Below, in pieces: positions 1 to 7,988 of a stretch of DNA of 16,323 nt. Source of the DNA: an uncultured Clostridium sp. (GTDB lineage Bacteria; Bacillota; Clostridia; Peptostreptococcales; Peptostreptococcaceae); assembly GCA_900550335.1 (NCBI GenBank), contig URRU01000020.1, forward strand, positions 1-16,323, read 5' to 3'. The position numbers were made by a program, and so were the translations under genes. Position 1 is the stretch's first letter, and the number at the start of each line of letters is the position of its first letter. The notes beneath the pieces are model-generated. The model did no database searches, was not told where the DNA came from, and worked only from the letters and a program-made list of their open reading frames with translations.

Positions 1-60
1 GTAAAATTTAAATTTTCTGATAAAAAAATATTTTTCCATTTATGAAAAAATTATTAAAAT

Positions 61-90
61 ATAAAAAAATAGAGGCTTATCGCCTCTATT
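61..90 (-). terminator. Rho-independent terminator of the YcxB-like pair
   Basis: Read on the minus strand, a 9-bp perfect stem AATAGAGGC / GCCTCTATT (82-90 with 68-76) encloses a 5-nt loop and is followed by a run of seven T. The stop codon of the preceding gene (86-88) lies inside the 5' arm of the stem, so termination structure and translation end overlap. Confidence 0.85.
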
Positions 91-604
91 TCATTCCTCT
101 TGCTGTATAAATTAAATCTTCTACAGTATCAAAATCTCCGTATGTAAATCCGTCTTTTTTAAATGTAACTGCATAATCTTTATTAAAAACTAAAACAACT
201 ACATTCTTTCCTCTTCCCATTTTTTTAATCTTTCTATACTTTAATTCAGATTTTAATCCATTCTGATTATTTAGTACTAGATAATCTTTATAGAAATCTA
301 TTTTTAATTTTATCTCATCTGTACCATTTTCTTCTACAACCTTTTTAAAACTTTTTGAACCAAGTACACTATAAGATATAAATAATTCCCACACAAGCAT
401 AACAAGTCCAAATATTGCAAATGCTAGTCCATAGGCAATAGCTCCTGTAAATGCTCCATAACCACCTACTACTACCAAGATTAAACTAAGTATTATACTT
501 ACAGTTTTTATTTTTCTATTTGTAGAAAGTTTTACAGATTCTACATAATCCTCTTTTGTTATGTAGCTAGTATTTCTAGCTTTTATTACTTCTGATTTAG
601 CCAA
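86..604 (-). CDS. YcxB-like two-helix membrane protein, second of a tandem pair
   Basis: Small membrane protein of about 172 residues and unknown function. Two hydrophobic helices lie close together near the N-terminus (IILSLILVVVGGYGAF and YGLAFAIFGLVMLVWELF), followed by a soluble C-terminal domain with alternating hydrophobic strands ending in YAVTFKKDGF. That layout and the KKDGF ending match the YcxB-like C-terminal domain family; the assignment is from pattern recognition only. I place the start at TTG 604: GGGGGA at 617-612 sits about 8 nt upstream. A TTG at 619 directly abuts the previous stop and would place that same G-run inside the coding region. The upstream gene at 620-1135 is a paralogue with the same helix layout and the same KKDGF...G...EDL ending, so this is a tandem duplication in one operon. 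Role unknown; such proteins are often seen as accessory membrane proteins. Confidence 0.8.
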   Translation of the reverse strand: MAKSEVIKARNTSYITKEDYVESVKLSTNRKIKTVSIILSLILVVVGGYGAFTGAIAYGLAFAIFGLVMLVWELFISYSVLGSKSFKKVVEENGTDEIKLKIDFYKDYLVLNNQNGLKSELKYRKIKKMGRGKNVVVLVFNKDYAVTFKKDGFTYGDFDTVEDLIYTARGMK

Positions 605-619
605 TTTTATTTCCCCCAA

Positions 620-1135
620 CTACGCTTTTTTACTAATATTTTCTTTTACTATTGGTATAAGTAAGTCTTTTAAATCTTCTAAAGTTCCTTCTTTAAATCC
701 ATCTTTTTTAATTAACATAATTACATTTTTGCCAAAAATTATAATAAGCTTGTCCTCTGTTTCCTTTATCATCTGCATATCTGAATATTTTAGTTTTATC
801 ATTTTTGAGTTGCTAGTTATCATTTCTGCATGATTATTGAAAAAGTTTACAGTCTGAACCATATCTTTTCCACCCTGAGCCTGTAATTTCGATCTATACT
901 GGCTTTTACCCATTTTTCTAGGCAGATAATAAAATCTCCAGACAAGTATACCTATTGCAAGAAGTATTGATGCTATAGCTGCTATAGTTTTACCTCTATT
1001 TAACCCATAGAACCCCATAGCTATACCTAGCACTCCAAACCCTATACTCATTATAGAATAGATTTTTGGAATACCAAATTTCATAACTTCTATCATATCT
1101 TTTTCACTTATTTCATTTCTAGTTCTAATTGTCAT
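620..1135 (-). CDS. YcxB-like two-helix membrane protein, first of a tandem pair
   Basis: 171-residue membrane protein: a charged N-terminus (TIRTRNEISEKDM), two hydrophobic helices (IYSIMSIGFGVLGIAMGFYG and TIAAIASILLAIGILVW), then a soluble domain ending with VIMLIKKDGFKEGTLEDL. This is the same architecture as the downstream gene, with clearly diverged sequence. ATG at 1135 is preferred over an earlier in-frame codon at 1177 because AGAGGTGAAAGA immediately precedes it. The earlier start would also lie inside the region just after the fhs terminator. The gene begins about 40 nt downstream of that terminator; a TATAAT hexamer at 1171-1166 could be its -10 box, but no good -35 is visible. 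Family call (YcxB-like) is moderate; function unknown. Confidence 0.78.
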   Translation of the reverse strand: MTIRTRNEISEKDMIEVMKFGIPKIYSIMSIGFGVLGIAMGFYGLNRGKTIAAIASILLAIGILVWRFYYLPRKMGKSQYRSKLQAQGGKDMVQTVNFFNNHAEMITSNSKMIKLKYSDMQMIKETEDKLIIIFGKNVIMLIKKDGFKEGTLEDLKDLLIPIVKENISKKA

Positions 1136-1174
1136 TCTTTCACCTCTTTTTGCATAGTATAGTATATTATAACA

Positions 1175-1208
1175 CAAAAAATCCCCGAATTTTAAAAAAT
1201 CCGGGGAA
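1175..1208 (-). terminator. Rho-independent terminator of fhs
   Basis: On the minus strand TTCCCCGG is followed, across an A/T-rich middle that can also pair, by CGGGGA and a run of six T. The GC-rich 5-bp clamp plus the pairable ATTTT/AAAAT interior gives a strong hairpin 33-60 nt past the fhs stop. It separates fhs from the YcxB-like pair. Confidence 0.88.
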
Positions 1209-1240
1209 TCTATTAAACAATCTAAAAATCAAATTTTAAA

Positions 1241-2917
1241 CTAGAATAGTCCTGATATTACTCCGTTTTCATCAACATCTATTCTTTCTGCTGCTGGAAC
1301 TTTTGGAAGTCCTGGCATCTTCATTATAGCACCTGTAAGTGCTACTATGAATCCTGCACCAGCTGATACAGTTAAATCTCTAACTGTTATTCTGAATCCT
1401 TCTGGTCTACCAAGTTTAGTCTGGTCATCAGTTAATGAGTACTGAGTTTTTGCCATACATATTGGTAATTTGTTGAATCCTAATCTTTCAAATTTAGCTA
1501 TTTCTTTTTCAGCTTCCTTAGTGAAGTCTACACCCTCAGCTCCATATATTTTAGTTGCTATTGCATTTATTTTTTCTTTTATTGATAGGTCTTCATCGTA
1601 GCAGTACTGGAAGTTATTTTCTTCTTCATCTATTAATCTTAGTATTTCTTTAGCTACTTCGATTCCACCTTCTCCACCTTTTGCCCAAACTTCAGATAAT
1701 GCAACATTTACACCTAATTCTTTACATTTATCTTCAACTAATTTAAGCTCAGCTTCTGTATCCATTGGGAATCTGTTTATAGCAACAACTGCTGGTAATC
1801 CAAATACTTTAGTTATGTTTTCTACGTGTTTTAATAAGTTTGGAAGACCTTTTTCAAGAGCTTCTAAGTTTTCTTCATTTAACTGATCTTTAGCTACACC
1901 ACCGTTGTATTTTAATGCTCTTATTGTAGCAACTATTATAACAGCATCTGGTTTTAAGTCAGCCATTCTACATTTTATATCTATGAATTTTTCAGCACCT
2001 AGGTCAGCACCAAATCCAGCTTCTGTTAATACGTAATCTGAGAAATGCATAGCCATTTTTGTAGCTATAACAGAGTTACATCCGTGAGCTATATTAGCGA
2101 ATGGTCCACCGTGTACAAATGCTGGTGTTCCTTCTAATGTCTGAACTAAGTTTGGTTTTAATGCGTCTTTTAATAATGCAGCCATAGCTCCATTAGCTTT
2201 TAATTCTCTAGCTGTTACAGGCTGTCCATCGTAGTTGTAAGCAACTATTATGTCACCTAATCTTTCTTTTAAGTCAGCTATATCATTTGCTAAACAGAAA
2301 GCAGCCATTACTTCTGAAGCAACTGTTATATCGAATCCATCTTCTCTTGTTACACCGTCTACTCTTCTTCCTAATCCGTCTACAACATTTCTAAGCTGTC
2401 TGTCGTTCATGTCGACACATCTTCTCCAAGTTATGCTTCTTGTGTCTATGTTAAGAGCATTTCCCTGATGTATGTGGTTGTCAAGCATTGCAGCTAATAA
2501 GTTGTTTGCTGCTCCTATTGCGTGGAAATCACCTGTGAAATGAAGGTTTATATCTTCCATTGGAACTACCTGTGCATATCCTCCACCTGCAGCTCCACCT
2601 TTTATACCGAAAACTGGTCCTAGTGATGGTTCTCTAAGAGCAACTAATGCATTTTTTCCTAATCTTGAAAATGCATCTGCAACACCTATTGTTGTAGTTG
2701 TTTTACCTTCTCCTGCTGGAGTAGGGTTTATTGCTGTTGCAAGTATTAATTTAGCTTTTTTCCCTGTATCTCTTTTTAATAAGTTGTAGTCAACTTTAGC
2801 TTTATATTTTCCGTAAAGTTCTATATCGTCTTCTGAAAGACCAACTTTTTTAGCAACCTCTCTTATGTCTAAAGGTTTAGCTTCCTGTGCTATTTCGATA
2901 TCAGATTTGAATCCCAT
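1241..2917 (-). CDS. fhs: Formate--tetrahydrofolate ligase
   Basis: Catalyses ATP-dependent joining of formate to tetrahydrofolate to give 10-formyl-THF, in the cytoplasm. It feeds purine and one-carbon metabolism, and the methyl branch of the Wood-Ljungdahl pathway where that exists. 558 residues, the usual length for the family. The P-loop TPAGEGKT is at about residues 66-73. The family-typical stretch [17 protein letters not shown] and then [13 protein letters not shown] follow within the next 50 residues, and the C-terminus ends [15 protein letters not shown]. The start is ATG 2917, with GGAGGG at 2930-2925; a TTG at 2932 overlaps that ribosome binding site and is rejected. A promoter with consensus spacing lies at 2987-3015, so the gene can be expressed apart from the ptb-like gene upstream. 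Its own terminator follows. No other Wood-Ljungdahl gene appears downstream within the window. Confidence 0.97.
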   Translation of the reverse strand: MGFKSDIEIAQEAKPLDIREVAKKVGLSEDDIELYGKYKAKVDYNLLKRDTGKKAKLILATAINPTPAGEGKTTTTIGVADAFSRLGKNALVALREPSLGPVFGIKGGAAGGGYAQVVPMEDINLHFTGDFHAIGAANNLLAAMLDNHIHQGNALNIDTRSITWRRCVDMNDRQLRNVVDGLGRRVDGVTREDGFDITVASEVMAAFCLANDIADLKERLGDIIVAYNYDGQPVTARELKANGAMAALLKDALKPNLVQTLEGTPAFVHGGPFANIAHGCNSVIATKMAMHFSDYVLTEAGFGADLGAEKFIDIKCRMADLKPDAVIIVATIRALKYNGGVAKDQLNEENLEALEKGLPNLLKHVENITKVFGLPAVVAINRFPMDTEAELKLVEDKCKELGVNVALSEVWAKGGEGGIEVAKEILRLIDEEENNFQYCYDEDLSIKEKINAIATKIYGAEGVDFTKEAEKEIAKFERLGFNKLPICMAKTQYSLTDDQTKLGRPEGFRITVRDLTVSAGAGFIVALTGAIMKMPGLPKVPAAERIDVDENGVISGLF

Positions 2918-2986
2918 GTTAATTCCCTCCAACTAATAATTTTGATTTTATAGATAAAAATATTTTTTTACGTTTCCTATATTTAG

Positions 2987-3015
2987 ATTATATTCAAAAA
3001 CACGAATAATTTCAA
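2987..3015 (-). promoter_or_regulatory. SigmaA-type promoter of fhs
   Basis: On the minus strand TTGAAA (3015-3010), a 17-nt spacer and a perfect TATAAT (2992-2987) form a near-consensus vegetative promoter. Transcription would start near 2980 and leave a leader of about 60 nt before ATG 2917. Confidence 0.7.
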
Positions 3016-3025
3016 GTATTTTTTC

Positions 3026-3060
3026 AAAATCATTCTTGTTATTATATTTAAAATCATTCT
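3026..3060 (-). repeat. Direct repeat upstream of the fhs promoter
   Basis: Two identical 11-bp copies of AGAATGATTTT (minus strand; 3060-3050 and 3036-3026) lie 24 bp apart, start to start. The nearer copy ends 10 bp upstream of the -35 box. Position and spacing would suit an activator or repressor binding site, but the sequence is AT-rich and chance is possible. Confidence 0.35.
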
Positions 3061-3076
3061 CCCATTTATTGTTGTT

Positions 3077-3982
3077 CTATTTTGCAGCTATAGCTCCATA
3101 AGCTATAGAGTATAATTTTGACTCATGTGTATCAGCTCTTGAAACAAGTACAACTGGAGCCTTTGCACCCATAATTATACCTGCAGATTTAGCATTTGCC
3201 ATATATGTAAGTGCCTTTCCTATTCCATTTCCTGTTTCTATATTTGGAACAAGTAAAATATCAGCATCTCCACCAACTTCACTATTATATCCCTTTATTT
3301 TACAAGCTTCTTCTGATACAGCTAGATCAAATGCTATTGGACCTTCCACAACGGCATTTTTTCCGAACATTCCATCTTTGCACATGTTTTTTAGTTCGTC
3401 TGCATCTAATGTTGCCTTCATCTTAGAATTCACCTTTTCTTTAGCTGCTAGACAAGCAACTTTTACAGTATCTATTCCCAGTGATTTTGCAGCCTTTATG
3501 GCATTATCTACTATTTTCTTTTTCTGAGATACATCTGGATTTATATTCATTCCACCATCAGTAAGTATTAAAAGCTTATGATAAGAAGGCACTTCATAAA
3601 TCATAACATGGCTTAGTAAACTATCAGTTCTAAGTCCGTATTCTTTATTTAATACCTCTTTTAAAATTATTGACGTATCTAATAGTCCCTTCATAACATA
3701 ATCTGCTTTTCCTGATGATACTAGCTTTACTGATTTTTCAGCACATAGCTTTAAATCGCATTCATTTATAACTTCTACATCAGTTAAATCGAATTTGATT
3801 TCATTAGCTATTTTTCTAATTTTCTCCTCTTCACCTATAAGAATTGCTTTTATTATATTCATCTCACAGGCATCTTTAACAGCTAATAAAACTTCTTCAT
3901 CATGTGCAACTGCTACAGAAAGAACTGCTTTTTCATTACACGATTTTAACTCATCGAAAATATCGTCTAATTTTTTTATCAT
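3077..3982 (-). CDS. ptb: Phosphate butyryltransferase (phosphotransbutyrylase-type)
   Basis: 301-residue enzyme of the phosphate acetyl/butyryl-transferase family. It interconverts an acyl-CoA (butyryl-CoA or a branched-chain acyl-CoA) and the acyl phosphate, the step before an acyl kinase makes ATP. Family-typical stretches include MKGLLDTSIILKEVLNKEYGLR near residue 100, LSHVMIYEVPSYHKLLILTDGGMNINP near 125-150, VEGPIAFDLAVS near 215 and the C-terminal GAKAPVVLVSRADTHESKLYSIA. Length is right for Ptb and it lacks the extra domains of bifunctional Pta proteins. Start ATG 3982 follows GGAGGTGTAGT. It lies 47 nt behind the YczE-type gene and 159 nt ahead of fhs. No butyrate kinase gene is adjacent, so the kinase must be elsewhere if the acyl phosphate is used for ATP. 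Substrate chain length cannot be read from sequence. Confidence 0.9.
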   Translation of the reverse strand: MIKKLDDIFDELKSCNEKAVLSVAVAHDEEVLLAVKDACEMNIIKAILIGEEEKIRKIANEIKFDLTDVEVINECDLKLCAEKSVKLVSSGKADYVMKGLLDTSIILKEVLNKEYGLRTDSLLSHVMIYEVPSYHKLLILTDGGMNINPDVSQKKKIVDNAIKAAKSLGIDTVKVACLAAKEKVNSKMKATLDADELKNMCKDGMFGKNAVVEGPIAFDLAVSEEACKIKGYNSEVGGDADILLVPNIETGNGIGKALTYMANAKSAGIIMGAKAPVVLVSRADTHESKLYSIAYGAIAAK

Positions 3983-4029
3983 ACTACACCTCCAAATGCA
4001 TTTTTTATGATAAATATTATTAAAATATT

Positions 4030-4704
4030 CTATCCTATGTTTTCTCTTTTGTCCTTAGATATTAAAAATTCTATATATTTATGTTTTACTTCCTTAGCAT
4101 CAAATTTAACTATTTTAAATACAATCCGCATAACAACACCCATTCCAAATGCACTTATAATAGTTCCAATACCTACTGGACCTCCTAAGAAATAACCTAT
4201 AATAAGTACTATTACCTCTATACAACTTCTTATAAATCCAATTGGTTTTCCAGTTCTTCTATGGAATAAAAGCATCATACCATCTCTAGGACCTGAGCCC
4301 ATTGCTGCACCTATGTACCACCACATACATATAGAAAGTAGTGTAAGTCCCATTATTACCATAAACACGCTCATTAAAAATCCATTAGTATGAGGAACAA
4401 AATCTAAATACATTATTAAATCTATAAACAATCCAAAAAATATCATATTTAAAACTGTTCCCCAGCCAATATACTCTCCAGAAATCTGGTCTAAAATTAT
4501 AACCATTAAAGATACTATTATAGATGCCTGACCTATAGTAATTCCTAACTTTTGAGAAATACCTATATGTAAAACATCCCAAGGTGCAACCCCTATATTT
4601 GCATTAATCATAAACACCGTACCTGTCGCACCAATAAAAAATCCAGCAAACAACCTAATAAACCTAAACAAACTTATCTTTTCCTTTTTACCACCATTTT
4701 CCAA
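4030..4704 (-). CDS. YczE/YyaS/YitT-type integral membrane protein
   Basis: 224-residue polytopic membrane protein with about five to six helices. Its N-terminal part carries ANIGVAPWDVLHIGIS and its middle GAAMGSGPRDGMMLLFHRRTG, two glycine/proline motifs with acidic residues that mark the YczE family. The transport or regulatory role of this family is not established, so none is assigned. The C-terminal tail is charged and cytosolic in appearance. The start is TTG 4704, with GGGAGAGGG ending about 9 nt upstream; no ATG is available near it in frame. A TATAAT-like hexamer at 4865-4860 lies upstream without a convincing -35. The ptb-like gene follows after 47 nt with no terminator visible, so the two may be co-transcribed. 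Confidence 0.85.
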   Translation of the reverse strand: MENGGKKEKISLFRFIRLFAGFFIGATGTVFMINANIGVAPWDVLHIGISQKLGITIGQASIIVSLMVIILDQISGEYIGWGTVLNMIFFGLFIDLIMYLDFVPHTNGFLMSVFMVIMGLTLLSICMWWYIGAAMGSGPRDGMMLLFHRRTGKPIGFIRSCIEVIVLIIGYFLGGPVGIGTIISAFGMGVVMRIVFKIVKFDAKEVKHKYIEFLISKDKRENIG

Positions 4705-4917
4705 AATAACTACCCTCTCCCTAAAAAAAATTCTATTAATATAAGTTTATAACTTTTTCGTAAATAAGTAAATTACAAGAAAAAATATAAGATAATTTAT
4801 TTGTGAAACTCAAAAAAATGACTAATCACTTTCAGAACTTATAGATATTTCCTACTCTCATTATACAATTTGATTGGACAAGAGAATTAACAATAAACAT
4901 AGATAAAAAATGAGAAT

Positions 4918-4997
4918 AAAAAAATAACTATAACTCGTTGACTATCTGCAAGCGTAGGCTACGCCGTAGCTGAAGCCAGGAAACGAGTATAGTTATT
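4918..4997 (-). terminator. Terminator with an oversized structured loop, behind the TPR gene
   Basis: Reading the minus strand, AATAACTATACTCGTT (4997-4982) pairs with AACGAGTTATAGTTATT (4939-4923) with one bulged base, and a run of seven T follows (4924-4918). The loop is the 42-nt core of element A rather than the usual 3-8 nt. The mirror strand also ends in T-runs, so it could act in both directions. Confidence 0.65.
4941..4980. other. Conserved core of element A
   Basis: ACTATCTGCA (4941-4950) and GAAGCCAGG (4972-4980) match the two flanks of the core behind mutS2 (ACAATCTACA and GAAGCCTGG) at all but one position in each flank. Between them lie two overlapping, mutually exclusive hairpins: GCGTAGGCTACGC (4952-4964) and GCTACGCCGTAGC (4958-4970). 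The flanks are not complementary to each other, so within the long stem they would form a conserved internal loop. I do not recognise the motif. Confidence 0.6.
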
Positions 4998-5015
4998 TTT
5001 TATTCTCACTATTTT

Positions 5016-6161
5016 TTATCTATATTTATTTAATTCTCTTAAACAAGCATTTGTAACCTCATCCATTGGATCAAGTTCATAAGCTCTTTCTATGTAATAA
5101 GCTGCATCGTCCATATTTCCATTGTTGAAATATGCCATACCTAAGTTACATAATATCTCAGGATCTTCTTTTCTAAGTTTAGCAGCCTTTTCAAAGTACT
5201 CTATAGCTCCTTCAAGGTTGTATTTCTGAGCTTCTAAAAGTCCCATTTCAACAAGAGTATCAACCTGAGTTGGTCTTAATACTAGTATTTTTTCAAAGTA
5301 TTTCTGAGCATTTTCAATATCAGCCATACCTTTATATCCTAGTGCTATCATGAATAATAAATTCCACCAATCTGGGAACTCATCTTCTAATGGAAGAAGT
5401 TTTTCTAATCCTTCTTCACATTTTCCTGAAAGAACTAAAGTGTATCCTTCTTCATACTGAACTTTGTAGTCCATCTTACCTAAGTTATCCTGAATTTCAG
5501 CTACTATATCGTCATCTAATTCTAATTTTAAAGCTTCTTCCCAAGTTAATTTAGATTTTATATACTGGTCCTGATTATAGTAGTGGTATCCTAACTGATA
5601 ATAAGCTAGACCAAAGTTTGGATCTATATTTATTACTCTTTCTAATTTATCAAGTGCATCAAGTAAAAAGTCATTTACTGCTTTTGCATCTTCATCTTTT
5701 TTGTACTGTTCTGCTATCTGCTGACAGATTATAGCATAATGATATAGCCCATTTACATCTTCTGGGTATTTATTTACTAGTGATTTCATGTATATTAATG
5801 AATCAGTGTACTCACCTATTTCAAAGTATTTATTAGACATATATCCCATATATGCTTTTAAATCTAAGTCTAATCCTTTAGCAAGTGCTTCTATAAATTT
5901 ATCATATTCTTCATTGTATTTGAATGTAGAATCTATACCCATTATATAAATCATCGCATCTGCTATAGACATAGAGTTTAAACTTTCCTGTGCAGTTTTA
6001 TCCTTTATCCCTTTAACAAGAACCTCATTTTTTATTGGAACATCAAGTCCTTCTGCAGGAATATCGTATCCTTTTATTTTGAAATCCCCGTCTGCTTTAA
6101 GAGTTATAAAAGCAAGCTCATCTGTTTTTTTAAGAAGGTATTTTTCTATTTTATATTTCAT
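5016..6161 (-). CDS. Tetratricopeptide repeat protein
   Basis: 381-residue cytosolic protein made mostly of TPR helices, which usually serve protein-protein binding. Clear repeat units include FGLAYYQLGYHYYNQDQYIK (about residue 184), WWNLLFMIALGYKGMADIE followed by AQKYFEKILVLRP, VDTLVEMGLLEAQKYNLEG followed by AIEYFEKAAKLR, and PEILCNLGMAYFNNGNMDD near the C-terminus. The first roughly 80 residues are non-repeat and have a mixed alpha/beta look. There is no signal peptide or membrane helix. ATG 6161 follows GGAAAGGTGA. It starts 35 nt after the stop of the B12-binding radical SAM gene and is almost certainly in its operon; a role as its partner is inference from position. Its last seven codons are part of a long palindrome with the downstream flank. 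Confidence 0.9.
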   Translation of the reverse strand: MKYKIEKYLLKKTDELAFITLKADGDFKIKGYDIPAEGLDVPIKNEVLVKGIKDKTAQESLNSMSIADAMIYIMGIDSTFKYNEEYDKFIEALAKGLDLDLKAYMGYMSNKYFEIGEYTDSLIYMKSLVNKYPEDVNGLYHYAIICQQIAEQYKKDEDAKAVNDFLLDALDKLERVINIDPNFGLAYYQLGYHYYNQDQYIKSKLTWEEALKLELDDDIVAEIQDNLGKMDYKVQYEEGYTLVLSGKCEEGLEKLLPLEDEFPDWWNLLFMIALGYKGMADIENAQKYFEKILVLRPTQVDTLVEMGLLEAQKYNLEGAIEYFEKAAKLRKEDPEILCNLGMAYFNNGNMDDAAYYIERAYELDPMDEVTNACLRELNKYR

Positions 6162-6196
6162 ATTTATTCACCTTTCCTTTTTATTTGTATATTCAA

Positions 6197-7951
6197 CTAA
6201 ATTTCCACTCTATACGATAGAGATTTTTCAAATATCTTTGAAATATCATAATCGAACATCACTATATTGTCAATCTTTTCAGGATTTATCATAATATTTT
6301 CCTTTAATGCCTCTACATCGTATCTAAATGGCTCAAATTGAACATATTTTATTATCATTTTTGCTGGTGTATCGAAGTGTTTTGGAATATACTTCTTAAC
6401 ATTTTCGTCATCCTGAAGGAATACATGGCATCTATTTTTAAAGTCCTCAGGATAATTTCTAACAAAGAAATCTGGCACATTGCTAGTTTTTCCAAGAGAT
6501 ACATAATCGTATTTTAAAATATCTCTAAATAATTCTATATCTTCTCCTATTTTTTCTTCATAGAAGTCTAATAAAATTTTATAGTTCTGATTTTTTCCCT
6601 GTCCAGCATCAAAATATCCATTTGAGTCATGATACTCGGCAAATTCTTCATAGAATTTAAATGGAGACTCTCTGTAATATCTCTTTACAATAAATTCCAT
6701 AGACATTCTAAAGTTTCCTGAGTTGTAGTATCTTTCAACCATCTCCTCAATATCTTTTAATTTTAATATTTCTCCATAAGAAATATATTTATTAGATAAA
6801 ACCTCGTAAGGTGGATATGATTTATACTCAAACCCATGCATATCAGCCATTTTTCTTATTCCTGTTCCCTTAATCATCTTTAAGAATCCTAGCTGTAGCT
6901 GCTCTATTCCTAAGTTATATACATCGTTAAATGATTTCTCAAACCCTTTATAGCCTTCATAAGGTAATCCTGCTATTAAATCTAAGTGCTGATGTATATT
7001 TTTATAAGATTCTATCTGTTTTACAACTTTAGATAATTTTACAAAATCGTCTTTTCTTCCACATGCCTCAAGTACATTTGGGTCTGTAGACTGAACACCT
7101 ATTTCAAATTGGAATAAACCTGGCTTACAGTCTTTTAAGAATTCCAACATCTCATCGTCAATTAAATGAGCAGTTACCTCAAAATGATATGTCGTAAATC
7201 CATTATCATTTGCCATAAGGAATTTCATTATATCCATAGCTGTTTTTTTCTTAGCATTAAATGTTCTATCTATAAACTTTATCTGTGCAACTCTAGCATC
7301 TATAAGATTTTTTAAATCTTTTTTAACTCTATCTAAACTAAAGTATCTAAGACCTTTAATTGCTGATGATAGGCAGTACTGACAGTTAAATGGACATCCT
7401 CTTGAAGATTCATAGTAAACTATTCTATTTTCGTATTCTTTAGGATCCATGTTATCGTATGGACTAGGTATTAAGTCTAAGTCCTGTAGATAAGGTCTTT
7501 CTTCATTCACTACAACTTTTTCTCCATCTCTCCAAACAAGACCTTTTATATCAGCTGCATTCATCTTCTCATTTAACATAAGACAAACATCTCTAAATGT
7601 AACTTCACCTTCTCCATAAAGGATATAATCTATAAAGTTATGCTCTTTCATTAAGTTTTCGCTATCGTAACTAACTTCTGGTCCACCTAGTCCTATTATA
7701 AGATTAGGCATAACCTTTTTTAAGTTCTCACAAAGGCTCATTATATCTACAACATTCCAGATATACACTGAGAAGAACACAGCATCGTATCCGCCTTTGT
7801 ATATATCTTTTAAAATATAATCAGCTTGGTTATTTATCGTATACTCTCTTATTTCTGTTTCTTGCACATCTTTTGCAAATTCTTTTAAATATCTTATCGC
7901 TAAATTTGTGTGTATAAATTTAGAGTTAAGGGTTGTAAGCAATATCTTCAA
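6197..7951 (-). CDS. B12-binding-domain radical SAM protein (DUF4080 type)
   Basis: 584-residue enzyme of unknown substrate. The N-terminal ~130 residues look like a cobalamin-binding Rossmann domain (MKILLTTLNSKFIHTNLAIRYL, later IGLGGPEVS), but no DxHxxG cobalt-ligand motif is visible, as is usual for this subgroup. The radical SAM core follows with the [4Fe-4S] motif CPFNCQYC, cysteines at about 186, 190 and 193. The FEIGVQSTDPNVL and LDLIAGLPYEGY stretches are typical of this core. The C-terminal third (about 370-584) matches the DUF4080 extension. Start: TTG 7951, six nt after GGAGGG; an earlier TTG at 7966 overlaps that ribosome binding site. The TPR gene follows in the same operon. Two copies of a 16-bp direct repeat lie in the promoter region. 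Substrate and need for B12 cannot be told from sequence. Confidence 0.9.
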   Translation of the reverse strand: MKILLTTLNSKFIHTNLAIRYLKEFAKDVQETEIREYTINNQADYILKDIYKGGYDAVFFSVYIWNVVDIMSLCENLKKVMPNLIIGLGGPEVSYDSENLMKEHNFIDYILYGEGEVTFRDVCLMLNEKMNAADIKGLVWRDGEKVVVNEERPYLQDLDLIPSPYDNMDPKEYENRIVYYESSRGCPFNCQYCLSSAIKGLRYFSLDRVKKDLKNLIDARVAQIKFIDRTFNAKKKTAMDIMKFLMANDNGFTTYHFEVTAHLIDDEMLEFLKDCKPGLFQFEIGVQSTDPNVLEACGRKDDFVKLSKVVKQIESYKNIHQHLDLIAGLPYEGYKGFEKSFNDVYNLGIEQLQLGFLKMIKGTGIRKMADMHGFEYKSYPPYEVLSNKYISYGEILKLKDIEEMVERYYNSGNFRMSMEFIVKRYYRESPFKFYEEFAEYHDSNGYFDAGQGKNQNYKILLDFYEEKIGEDIELFRDILKYDYVSLGKTSNVPDFFVRNYPEDFKNRCHVFLQDDENVKKYIPKHFDTPAKMIIKYVQFEPFRYDVEALKENIMINPEKIDNIVMFDYDISKIFEKSLSYRVEI

Positions 7952-7988
7952 AAAATCACCCTCCAAAAATTATTTTTTATTTTATTTG

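Larger units (their letters stand above)
4880..5040. repeat. Long palindrome behind the TPR gene (element A)
   Basis: Two arms of 60 nt (4880-4939 and 4981-5040) are inverted copies of each other with, by my hand alignment, one substitution and four small indels. The right arm includes the last seven codons and stop of the TPR gene (5016-5039), so the left arm holds an inverted near-copy of that coding tail. The 41-nt centre is GC-richer than its surroundings and carries the motif pair also found in the palindrome behind mutS2. The rest of the 4705-5015 gap is AT-rich leader for the YczE-type gene, in which I see no other feature. Confidence 0.9.

Noticed and set aside
11..25. CodY-like box AATTTTCTGATAAAA at the window's left edge
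   Set aside because: Twelve of 15 consensus matches, but it lies behind the YcxB-like terminator and its neighbouring gene is outside the window. Similar matches occur by chance in this AT-rich DNA (another near 11180).
4941..4980. Known riboswitch, hammerhead ribozyme or integron attC in the element cores
   Set aside because: The conserved flanks lack the CTGATGA/GAAA pattern of hammerheads and the GTTRRRY core of attC, and do not match the c-di-GMP aptamer sequences as I recall them. Without a search I cannot exclude a rarer family.
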